A program made the position numbers and the translations under genes. 64,000 nucleotides of DNA. Origin: Ganoderma boninense (lineage: Eukaryota > Basidiomycota > Agaricomycetes > Polyporales > Polyporaceae). The notes beneath the pieces were generated by a model. It did not search any database. It was not told the origin of the DNA and saw only the letters and a list, made by a program, of their open reading frames with translations. The stretch lies in contig CM035311.1 in the NCBI GenBank assembly GCA_002900995.3, forward strand, positions 124,001 to 188,000, read 5' to 3'. Shown piece by piece: positions 1 through 9,755 of the stretch (position 1 is its first letter; each line of letters opens with the position of its first letter).

Positions 1-3000
1 TTCTCCTTTCCTTTTCCGGATGCCTTCCAAAAGGACTGACTACGACATGGAAGGCTGGGGTTTTGAAAACTGGGAAGTGGTGTGGTGACCCGTAGCAGCA
101 CTATATCTTGAGTGTGACTGAGCTGTGCGGACGTGCATTCTGTTTTTGGTCGCAGTTCGGGTGATCTGGACTTAATATTACGGACGTTGAAGAAGGGTGT
201 TCACTCCGCTTTCACGCCCATTTGATTCGAGGTGCTGCAGTCCTTTACAGTGAGCACTTGAGTGGATCCAGCGCTGGAATCGCTTTTGCAAACACAGCGA
301 TTTCCGATTAGCTCTCTTTTTCACCGTCCCTATGCAGAGTTCCCAGACAGTGTTCCACCGAGTTTTGGGATAATTTTCGTAATCACTGGTATTTACTTAC
401 GTTCTTCACACAGCTGGGGATGGCGTGTACGCTGTCATCGAGGGTTCATTTATTTCCCTCCACGATTTGAAGACCAACACGACCAGCGAATTGGTGTCCT
501 TGGCGGACATTCGTGATGTAGGCATCTGTGTCTATTTCGTGTTAGCATCCAAAGCTCACCATTCGCAGGAACGTGGGTCTCCACTGGGTTGGTCGGAGTG
601 GAAGCTTTCTAAAGACATGAAGTATCTTCTTGTCAAGGCCAACTGGAAGAAGGTTCGTTCAAGCCCTGACACTGCTTGTTCTACCTTTCCTGAACCCTCT
701 TAGCAATGGCGGCATTCGAGCTTCGGCAACTACTATGTCCATGAACTGGCGACCAAAGAGACGCATCCACTCATTCCGCCGTCACACCCGCCAGTGACCG
801 CATACGCTACTTGGTCACCGACCGGCGAGTCTATTGCGTTCGTTGCGGAGAATGACCTTTACGTTGTCCCCTCCCCCTTGTGCGTCTCCCCTCCCCTCCG
901 TACTCTTGCTCTGTAGCGCGCTCACCCCGGCCCTCGCTCCCACAGCGACACGCCCGTCCGCGTCACGACCTCGGGGAATGCCTCGCTCTTCCACGGAGTC
1001 CCCGACTGGGTCTACGAGGAGGAGGTCTTCTCGGCTGACTACGCGCTGTGGTGGGCTCCGGACTCGTCCAAGCTCGCGTTCCTCGCGTTTGACGAGACCG
1101 CCGTGGACGAGTACTCGTTCCCGATCTACAACCCGACCGAAGACGCGCACGCAGTCATACCGTATCCCAGCTCCGTCGTCATGAAGTACCCGAAGCCGGG
1201 GTACAGCAACCCATTTGTGTCCGTGCACGTCTTCGAGCTCGGAACTTACCTGAGCAGCGTGCGCCAGGCGGGTGGAAGCGCGAACGTCAACACGACCGTG
1301 CTTGCACGACAGGCAACTGTCGAACTCGATTGGGAGGATCGCATTGCGAAGGAGAACAGCGTCATTGCGGAGGTGGCGTGGGTGGGCGGCGACGCGCTGC
1401 TCGTGAAGGAGGTCACGCGCGCCGCCGAGGACGGGCACGTCGTGTATTTCGACCTGGCCCGCGAGGCCGGGCGCTCTGGCAAGTCTGTCAGGAGGCTGGG
1501 CAAGGAGGGCGAGCAGGGCGACGATGGGTGGATCGACGCGGTACGTCACCGTGCTTACTCTGGCCAGCGGCACGCGCGCAGATGCTTATTGACTCACGTG
1601 TGGATGCAATGTACAGATGCAGGCGATCTATCCCATCGACGCCGCGCTCTCGCCGGGCGGCGTGCCCGCGTATTTGGACATCGTCCCGACGCCGGAGGGG
1701 TACAACCATATCGCGCTCTTCAGCCCTGCAAACGCGACCACGCCTCTGTTCTTGACGTACGGGGAGTGGGAGGTGACGAGCGAAATTCTTGCCGTTGACG
1801 TCAACCTGGGTCTCGTGTACGTCTATGTGCTTTCTCGTCCGAGGCTAGGTAACGTTTTGCTTATTCAATCCGTTTGCGGGACAGGTACTTCCAAGCGGCG
1901 AACCCGTCATCCACGCAGCGTCATATCTACTCAGTTCAGCTTCCCGACTTGGAGAATGCGGAGCGCGTGGCGCCGAGCTCGCTGACAGACATTTCCAGCC
2001 CTGGGTACTATGACGCGAGCTTCTCGCCGCAGGGCGCCTTCTACCTGCTCAGTTACCGCGGGCCGCATCCGCCATGGCAGCGCATTATCCATGTCGGTCA
2101 CGACGGTACGTGTCCCTCACGCCTGTTGCCGAAACGCATCCTGACGCACCACCTCTCGGCACCCGACCCAGACTTCGAGTACGTCGTGAGCGAGAACCCG
2201 CAGCTGAACGCGACGCTCGCGACATACGACCTGCCGCTCGTGACGCACTCGACGCTCGAGTCGGACGGGTACACGCTGAACGTGCTCGAGATGCGCCCGC
2301 CGCGGATGGACGACTCGGGGCGCACCAAGTACCCCGTGCTCTTCCGCGTGTACGGCGGGCCCAGCTCGCAGATGGTCGACGTGCGCTTCCAGCACGACTG
2401 GCACGACTACGTCGTGTCCGAGCTCCAGTACATCGTCGTCGTCGTCGACGGCCGCGGCACGGGCTTCAAGGGCCGCAAGCTCCGGAACCCGGTCAAGAAT
2501 AATTTGGGGAGGTGGGAGACGCGCGACCAGGTCAACGCGGCGAAGGCGTGGGCCGCGAAGGAGTATGTCGACCCGAAGCGGATCGGGATCTGGGGATGGA
2601 GCTATGGCGGGTTCATGAGCTCGAAGGTGCTCGAGGCGGACGCGGGCGTGCATTCGCTCGCCGTTGCCGTCGCTGTGAGTGTGCACTGTCGTAGTTCTCT
2701 GAGATTCCCCGCTGATGCGGGTCCGCTTTTCTAGCCCGTGACGAGCTGGAGGCTGTATGGTTAGTCTCGCCTTGTCTTTGCTCCCCCGACATGTTCTCAC
2801 ATCGCCCCATAGACTCGATCTACACGGAGCGGTACATGAACCTCCCCGCGGCGAACCCGAGCGGGTACGTCACGGCGTCGATTTCGAACGTGACCGGGTT
2901 CCAGCACGCCGACTTCCTGCTCATGCACGGCTCGGGCGACGACAACGTGCACTACGCGAACTCGGCGCACCTGCTCGACATGTTCACCGCCGAGGGCGTG

Positions 3001-3138
3001 CGCAACTTCCGCTTCCGGATGTTCACCGACAGCGACCACGGCATCTACCGCCGCGGCGCGAACCGGGAGGTGTACGAGTGGATGACGGCGTTCCTCTTCG
3101 AGAAATGGGGCAAGGGTGCGAAGCGGCGGGCGTGGTGA
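1..3138 (+). CDS. Dipeptidyl peptidase IV-type serine exopeptidase (S9B), 5' end unresolved
   Basis: Removes N-terminal dipeptides; fungal members are secreted or vacuolar membrane-anchored. Successive exons encode beta-propeller pieces (from about 422, 570 and 705), then the motif DWVYEEEVF near 1000-1035, whose paired glutamates hold the substrate N-terminus in this family. The hydrolase domain follows, with the nucleophile in GWSYGGF (Ser codon 2600-2602), the acid in GSGDDNVH (about 2930-2955) and the histidine in DSDHGI (codon 3037-3039). The protein ends GKGAKRRAW. Introns lie near 520, 653, 870, 1540, 1830, 2105, 2670 and 2760. All catalytic residues are present. The N-terminal exons before about 420 could not be placed, so the start may be in the first 400 bases or outside the window. 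Family assignment is firm; exon borders are approximate. Confidence 0.88.
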
Positions 3139-4137
3139 CCGTGGCCGTACGAGTGCGTTCGGCGCTGGTTTATTGTATTGTGGGGATCTATCCGGAGGCC
3201 GCCTAGACTTGGAATAATCATCGCAGCGTTTCGCGCAAGCGCAAGTTCCGGCGCGAGGGAAGGCAAGGGAAGCTTCGTGTCAGGCCATTAGAACCGCGCG
3301 TTTCGTTTCGCGTAGGCTACCGCATTGGTCCCTGCGCAGTTGGGTTGTCTAAGTGCTATCTCCGGTCTCTCCCTACACCCACGGCCAAGGGAGGGAACAT
3401 CTCTACATCTAAGAGTTAGGGTATCCTTCAACATAGCCATCGCTATCGCATCCGCCACTACCACGCCATGATTGGCCGGGGGACTCACCTTGCTCGACCC
3501 CACACTTGTGGCCCAACTCCGAGTAGGGCTGTCATGTACGTATCAGGAAACATAGGCCTCGTACAAGTCTGAAGCCGGTTCGTCTCCGTCGTGGTGTCCA
3601 CGTTACGGGTACTAACGTGCGGCGACCACCTCAATTCTGATCGGCCTTAGCACGTACTGCGCCGTAGCAAGCTCACCCACCATTCATGTTCGCGGTTGAT
3701 TTACGGCAATGAGGGTCTGACGGTGAGTATTTTGTGTGTTTCTCAACTATTAATGATATTGATGTCTTATTCAGACCCTTTATAGTGACCACTTCAACAA
3801 GAAGTTGAGGAGGCCAGCGGTGCGCTTCATCGGATAAGCCACCCACGAGCCTGAGGTTCTCTGGCGTTGAGTAACGGAGGACAAAACTAGAAGGTGCCTA
3901 CCTCGTGAGGCCGGGTTCTCTTCCGCTGACTGGGCTGACTTACGGATGTGGTTCCGTGGTCGCCGTCTGCAATTCCCGATCGCACTAAATATGCGCCGTG
4001 GCCACGCTTCTTCCAGGAACCTGGCCCGGCTGTACGTGCGAGCATGCCAACGAGGTTGACCCACCGTCCTTCCGATTTCTCTCAGGCGGCCATGAGAGCT
4101 GAGGTTACGTGTGAGCTACGAACGTGGTTAGGTAGCG
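3139..4137. other. Intergenic, no gene recognised
   Basis: About 1 kb between the peptidase and the SDR-1 promoter. Open frames here are short, lack family motifs and do not join into a plausible spliced gene on either strand. Confidence 0.5.
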
Positions 4138-4146
4138 TATATAAGG
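4138..4146 (+). promoter_or_regulatory. TATA box of SDR-1
   Basis: TATATAAGG lies 97 bp upstream of the SDR-1 ATG. This spacing suits a basidiomycete core promoter with a short 5' leader. Confidence 0.55.
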
Positions 4147-4234
4147 ACACTGGATACTGAGTAGAGCCCTATAACATCGTGGGTCTCCTCCCGCTTCAAG
4201 CCAGTCCTCTGCCTTTCAATTTCACATTCTCGAC

Positions 4235-5312
4235 ATGCCCTCGTACGCAGTCGTAGGAGCTTCCCGTGGCATTGGCCTCGAGTACGTCCGCCAGCTGGTG
4301 AGACTCGGCCTCCTTGCGATTCTGGAAGCGCGACTGAATATCACCCTGTTCATCTAGGCCAGTAAACCCGATACGGTGGTGTTCGCCGTTGTCAGAAATC
4401 CGGCAGCATCGACGCACCTGAAGGATGTTGCTTCGGGCTTGAAGAACGTCCACATAATACAAGGGGACGTAGTAGACTATAACAGCCTTGAGGCGAGTCT
4501 CCTTTCCTGCTGGTTACCTTACTTTCAGCTGACGATACGGCACTCCATCAAGCGCGCGGCGAAGCAAGTTTCTGCGATTACTGGCGGGAAGCTGGACTGC
4601 TTGATTCATAATGCTGCCAACTTGGACGTCAATACCGTGTACAAGGGCTTCGACGACTAGTATGTGATCCCTCGTCCGGGACTGTGCTCCACAGACTCAC
4701 GCAGAACCGCCAGTACCAACATGGAAGAGCTCGACGCGGCCTTAACTTCTGCAGTACGTTGCCCAACGCTCCGTCATCTCCAGCTCAAGCTCATTCGAAT
4801 GCCCTCCCCTACCAGTACAAGGTCAACAGCCTCGGCCCGATCCACGCCATCACCGCCTTCCTTCCCCTCCTCCGCGCGTCCGGCGCCGGAGACCCCAAGT
4901 CCAACCTAGCTCTTCGCCTCCCGCAAATGGTCGCATACGGCATGACCAAGGCCGCGGCACTCCTCGCCACCACTAAGTTCGCGATCAAGCTCCAAGACGA
5001 GGGTTTCGTCGTCGTCACGCTGAGCCCGGGGATGGTGGACTGCTCCGCCACGGCTGGCGCCGACAGTGCGTTGTCCATCGTTTTCATAGGCTTTTACACA
5101 CGCTGAAATGAGGGCTGTTGTCAGGCGAGGCGCTGGCTCAAAGTCTGAAGGACTTCGCAACCTCGGTGAAGAAAGACACTGGGATGGAAGTGACGCCGCA
5201 GACTCCTGAAGCGTCGGTCGGAGCGCAGTTGAAGGTCATCGATGGCCTTCAGGCGTCGCACAACGGGTTGTTCTTGCAGCACACTGGTGGCGAATACGGC
5301 TCTCGCAGCTAA
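4235..5312 (+). CDS. Short-chain dehydrogenase/reductase SDR-1, core deletion
   Basis: NAD(P)-dependent oxidoreductase of the classical SDR fold, related to csgA/sniffer-like carbonyl reductases. It opens MPSYAVVGASRGIGLEY, with the cofactor motif GASRGIG. It continues through HNAAN (the NNAG-like motif) to MVAYGMTKAA, which carries the Tyr and Lys of the active site. The C-terminal exon ends GGEYGSRS. A paralog lies at 21340. Compared with it, SDR-1 lacks ten residues (DTKNIIVIGS) between RAS and GA, which is the strand that carries the catalytic serine. The 30-bp loss near 4880 is in frame, so the gene reads through but is probably inactive or altered. One intron (about 4493-4552) starts with GC instead of GT. 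The start was chosen at the first ATG before the Rossmann motif. Confidence 0.75.
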
Positions 5313-5499
5313 GTGTTTTCCTGTAATTGTGTTGTATATCATAGCGAAGAAGGCTTATATCGTCACGGGGAAAGTGCAGAGTGAGAGAAACGACACCGCA
5401 TGCTCCGAACATCCAAAGCTCAGCTCACAGTAGCAAGAAAGAACCTATGTTCAACCCTACTCAGAACCTTTCGAATCAAATGTGCTCCGCCGACTCTTC

Positions 5500-7310
5500 C
5501 TATACCGCTGGTATATCTATTAGGCCAACCTCGGCTTCATGCTCCTGCGTCAAATTTTCACCCCCAGACGTTGCTTCATCCAGGTGTACTACGTCCTCAT
5601 CCGCGGCTGTCGAATCCACGAAGTGTAGTCCAGTATGGACCTCAGTCCCAATTGATGCGATGAACGCAGGGAGCCTCCCATTGCTGCTCGGCCCGAGGTG
5701 GGGGGTGGATGCGGCGAAGTTGAGTGACGGGATTGCCGATGGGTATGATGGAGACGTTTCTGTGCGGTTGGCTCGGTGTAGGGCGAGGAGGAAATGGCAG
5801 GTCAGGACCGAAGTCATTCTTGCGTAGATGGTTTAGCGGGATGAGAGATGGAAGGAAGAGGGACTGACGTACGGAGCGGTAAAAACCGTGGCAAAATTCC
5901 CAGCAGAGAGCACGGACGGCTGATATTTAGAGTCATTAAGATGGATTGGGCTAACGTCGAGATGGCATAAAAAGTGCCAAGGGGACTGTACCTGGGAAAT
6001 AATCATAGAGGGAATGTACATAGCCGTCACGATCCTGGCGTTGGGTTAATTATTTTATTAGTAAAGGCAGCCCACGGAGCGACTCACATGAAATATGTGC
6101 TCCCTGTAGCATCCCGAATGGCGTGAGCCAGGGGCATCACAGGGACGTTCAGGGATATGCGCGCACCGTTATGCAACATAACACGAGCCAACGATGGACC
6201 CTTCAATATTCTCCGCTGGACTCTGTATGACGTATACGTCTTGGACCAGGTTACGAACAGGATTAGGAGTTCTCCGGCAATGTTCAAGACCTTGGTAGCA
6301 AGGTTTACTGAAAAGATTTAGCAACTTGCTAGTCAAATACCCAGTACTCCACACGTACGTCTATATGTAGACGGAATGATCAATACGAACCGAGTGAATT
6401 CACTCATGAAGACTTCAAATTCTTACCGGTTTTCCAATCCTGCAGATACCATGTTTTCAACGACGCTACAGTTGAAAGGACTCGGTAGCACTCCGACCTT
6501 GACCATTCCATTCAAGGCCTACCTCAAGCATCCAAAGTTATCAGGGTCATGGAGACTTTGAATTGCGGAAGGCCCACGCACCACCGCAACAAAATTAGAC
6601 CCGAATAGGAGAACAAATGAGAGGATCGCTATGATTTTGCTGTTCTGCGAAACCGCGTAGACACGGATGGCCGAGAAGACTGAGAGAAATAGTGAGATGC
6701 GTTAACACCAACTGCATCAGGTTGGTTGGGCTTACCTGCTGTGGAAAGTGCAACCGCCACGCCCATCGCGGTTTGAAGGTGCAGGTTGGCTTGACAGCTA
6801 CAGATATCATGCATGAGAAATACAAGATGCATTGTGCTGTGGCACATAAGTCGGAACGTACGCCTGGATTTGTCGTTGTCAGTGACATATCGGACAGGTT
6901 CGTCCAGAGAATACATACCATAAGGGACATCGGGTACGCCGACTGCAGCAAGAGGATGACCAGGAATATCATTGAATAGCGGCTCAAACCGTATAGAAGC
7001 GCTGCAGCATTCAGCCTGTGGCCCTTGCGAGACGTCCAAAAGCAGCGAATTTCTTCGTCCAAGTTGATAAGCCAGTCATAACTGACGAATGCTAGATTCA
7101 CACAGTCAGACAGTCGTCATCCTTGCGTTTTTGGAAGAGCGACAAATTGACTGACCAAGTGCGGCGGCGGTGCAGTACTCCGATGTCAGTCTGATTGAGA
7201 TGTAGAGGTAGCCAAGGATGTGTCGTGAGCATGCGAGGAGCGGCAAAACATCACATGGGAACGACTCACAAAGCTGACACGATGTCTATCAGGGCTTTCT
7301 GTGAGGACAT
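5500..7310 (-). CDS. DUF6533-domain multi-pass membrane protein, copy 1
   Basis: Members of this basidiomycete-expanded family have about seven membrane segments and no assigned function. The spliced N-terminus starts MSSQKALIDIVSAL. After two introns it carries the family core EYCTAAALAFVSYDWLINL followed by DEEIRCFW, then a helix in LLYGLSRYSMIFLVILL. Further exons contain CILYFSCMISVAVKPTC and hydrophobic segments. The last exon reads CHFLLALHRANRTET, like the usual family C-terminus, and ends at 5500. A chromovirus LTR sits only 167 bp upstream of the ATG and may affect expression. The family call rests on the DUF6533 core; internal exon borders are approximate. Confidence 0.68.
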
Positions 7311-7477
7311 GACACTAGATACCATCGCAGTGGATGAAGGAGGGCTTGAGTGACCAGACAGACATCCCTTGGGGCCTTATGGGATGAGTATCTTCAGGTG
7401 ATCTCAAGTCTAAGGTAATGTTGCAGGGATTGTAGATAGCCGGCATGTACATGGCTTCCAACTATCATGATGAAGTT

Positions 7478-7936
7478 TGTCATGAACGGCACGCTCGGCG
7501 CCTACCCGGCGTCTCTCTTTCCCTTTTTGGACTGTTTGCCTCCCGCGTCGTCCTTATTGTCCTCCGTTGTTTAGCAAACCCGTCCCTTGTTCTCGCAGTA
7601 CAATAACTCCTGTCACCCATTGTTCCCGTCGTCATTGTACTACATACCATTGTTCTTCCACTGGTTCCCGTGTCCATAGTTACCTATTGTCCCCGGTTCC
7701 CATTGTCCGCTACATGTATATAAGACCTGTACTTCGCTACCTGGAGACCTCAGTTTCGACCTCTTGTCTCCAGGTAAGCCTCACTGTATTCTCGCTCGTT
7801 ACTTACTCGCTCAATACATCTTATCTCCAGCCTGACTGTCGAGCCCTGCTCCGCTCTCGCTGCACAAGTGCTCGTCGACGCCCTTGCTCGTCTCGTAAGC
7901 CTCCTCCCTGATCTTACTCGACAGCCAGTCGTAACA
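7478..7936 (+). repeat. 5' LTR of the chromovirus
   Basis: Starts TGTCATGAAC and ends GTCGTAACA. By eye it matches the 3' LTR except at 7492. It contains TATATAAG at 7717-7724 and a possible 5' leader intron (GTAAGC near 7773 to CAG near 7830). Confidence 0.93.
7717..7762 (+). promoter_or_regulatory. LTR core promoter and predicted transcript 5' end
   Basis: TATATAAG (7717-7724) is followed 35 nt later by AGTTTCGACCT (7752-7762), the exact complement of the primer-binding site. In Tf1-type elements the first 11 nt of the mRNA fold back on the primer site, so transcription is predicted to start at or next to 7752. Confidence 0.65.
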
Positions 7937-7938
7937 TT

Positions 7939-7949
7939 AGGTCGAAACT
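7939..7949 (+). other. Self-complementary primer-binding site
   Basis: AGGTCGAAACT lies 2 nt after the 5' LTR and is the perfect 11-nt reverse complement of 7752-7762. There is no TGG start as expected for a tRNA-primed site. This matches the Tf1 self-priming design. Confidence 0.72.
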
Positions 7950-8303
7950 CCTACACGAGCACCGGCGTACTCCACCCACACTCTTTCCCTCTCGTACGGT
8001 ACGCACTTAGATCCTCTGTGTTGGCCTAGCGTAGTGCGCGCTCTAGTCACACCATCGGACGTGGTCTCGGCGCAACCTGAGGCTTGCCACTCTTAGTGGT
8101 ACAGTACGCGGAAAGCTCCTAACACGAGACCCCGGTACTGACAGAAGTGGTCCGCCTCACGGCGTGGGAGGCTAGAGAAAGGCGGCGAAACAAAGCCAAG
8201 GCAGAACACCCCTGGGCCCGTGTCCCTTGGGCTAAGACACAGCAATAGGCCGAGGAGGCTGAGCAGACAGTGTTGGATCGTGCACCTGCCGTTTCATTCC
8301 TAG

Positions 8304-9755
8304 GATAAGGAAGCGAGATTCAACGTGGCTTGCCAAGCCTGGGGACACATATTTCACCCCACTGCAGTACAGGACGAGTACTGGGACGAAGATAAGCAAG
8401 CCTGGTACTACTGCGAGGAGCAACCGTGCCCCCACCGATCACACACATTCAACGATACTCTTGAAACTCGCGAAGGCATCGCCCCTAGACTCCTCACCAC
8501 CAAAGAACAGGAAGTCCTAATCCGTGCGAAGATCGCAAACCCACCAGCACCTGCACCTCGAGATCCAAGCCGACCCCCAGCTCGCCAAGCCGCCCTCATC
8601 GCATCCAGGAACCCCTCATCCCGCCCTGCCTCACGCCCTACCTCACAACCCCAGAGTCGTGTCCAAAGTCGAATCCCCAGTCCTGCACGATCGACAGGGT
8701 CTCCCATCCTCGACAAGACTCTCGAACTCGTCACAGAGCGTCTTGGACAACGACGAACCTCGACCCCCGCAACCCCCATTGCTTCAACTTCTAAACTCCC
8801 AAAGACAGAGAAAAAGCCGGAAGTAAAAGAGGAACCCAAGCAAGAGACCATCAGCCTCAACACTCCACAACCCTCAACCTCTTCATCAGCTGCACCCAGT
8901 CGAGCGTCCACACCCGCCATGACTACCCCTGCCCCCGCTCCACCGTTCGACACCTCCAAGCTCCTCTCCCAAATCGCCCCACGTGACTACGATGGAAAGT
9001 CCCCCCAGGATGGCCTCCGCTTCGTATCTGCAGCCCAGATCTACTTCAACACCCTCACAACGGTGGCTGTCGGCACACCAACTGATGTGGTATGGATGAC
9101 CATCCTCAGTAGGCTCACGGAAGGAGCAGCAGCCTGGGCTGGCCCCCACATTGTGACACTCGCAGGTGGAACTAGTCCTTGGGCGAACTACGGCGCATTC
9201 AGCACAGCCTTCAAGGACCACTTCTGCGCAGCCGACGACAAGGAGGCTGCCATCGCTGAACTAGTCAAGCTCTGCAAGGCATACCGCAAGGTCGGCACAG
9301 TCCAGGAGTATACGGCGCAGTTCAATGCAGCTGCAGCGCGGACCGGCTTCGGCGACGAGGACAAACGCGAACGCTACCGCTCTGGCCTGCCTCCCAGGCT
9401 TCGGGATGTCCTCGCCACCAGTGCTCACGACATCTCGGACCTCACCAAAATCCAGAAGGTGGCGCTGTCGCTCGACCAGGCCCTCGTCACCAGAGAGGAA
9501 GAACGGCCGAAGTCGTTTGGATGGAAGAAGAAGGGGGAGAAAGCGGCTGCTACTGGGAAGAAGCCGTTCCCAGGAAACTGCTACATCTGTGGCCAGCCCG
9601 GACATCGTAAGTATGACTGCCCGCGGTTGAAGAGTCAGCAAGCTGCTTCCTCGTCCACTACGACTACGGAAGTGGCGGCTCTCCAGGCCCAGGTCAAGGC
9701 GATGGAGGAGAAACTTGCGGCCTTTTCGGCTGCTGAGAAGAAGGAGGGTTTCTGA
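8304..9755 (+). CDS. Gag of the chromovirus
   Basis: Structural nucleocapsid polyprotein. The frame is open from 8304, just after a TAG at 8301, to a TGA at 9753-9755. The N-terminal part has a Cys/His-rich stretch (CQAWGHIFHPT to EEQPCPH). A long Ser/Pro/Thr-rich linker follows, then the conserved capsid region (FKDHFCAADDKEAAIAEL, YTAQFNAAAARTGF), and a single zinc knuckle CYICGQPGHRKYDC near 9579-9620. No in-frame ATG exists between 8304 and 8919. Translation may start on an upstream exon joined by a leader intron, on a non-AUG codon near 8325, or the 5' end may be damaged. The gag stop directly follows a -1 slippery heptamer leading into pol. Confidence 0.85.
   Translation, partial: DKEARFNVACQAWGHIFHPTAVQDEYWDEDKQAWYYCEEQPCPHRSHTFNDTLETREGIAPRLLTTKEQEVLIRAKIANPPAPAPRDPSRPPARQAALIASRNPSSRPASRPTSQPQSRVQSRIPSPARSTGSPILDKTLELVTERLGQRRTSTPATPIASTSKLPKTEKKPEVKEEPKQETISLNTPQPSTSSSAAPSRASTPAMTTPAPAPPFDTSKLLSQIAPRDYDGKSPQDGLRFVSAAQIYFNTLTTVAVGTPTDVVWMTILSRLTEGAAAWAGPHIVTLAGGTSPWANYGAFSTAFKDHFCAADDKEAAIAELVKLCKAYRKVGTVQEYTAQFNAAAARTGFGDEDKRERYRSGLPPRLRDVLATSAHDISDLTKIQKVALSLDQALVTREEERPKSFGWKKKGEKAAATGKKPFPGNCYICGQPGHRKYDCPRLKSQQAASSSTTTTEVAALQAQVKAMEEKLAAFSAAEKKEGF
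9746..9752 (+). promoter_or_regulatory. Programmed -1 frameshift heptamer
   Basis: G GGT TTC in the gag frame fits X XXY YYZ and is followed at once by the gag stop TGA. The pol frame is open from 9737 onward and is the -1 frame, so the usable overlap is only 19 nt and contains this heptamer. Confidence 0.65.

Noticed and set aside
815..1573. 252-codon minus-strand frame inside the peptidase gene
   Set aside because: Shadow of the plus-strand coding exons that carry the DWVYEEEVF motif.
7480..7911. Identical open frames of 65 and 114 codons in both LTRs
   Set aside because: They exist only because the LTRs are duplicated; no protein motifs and they overlap promoter and leader signals.
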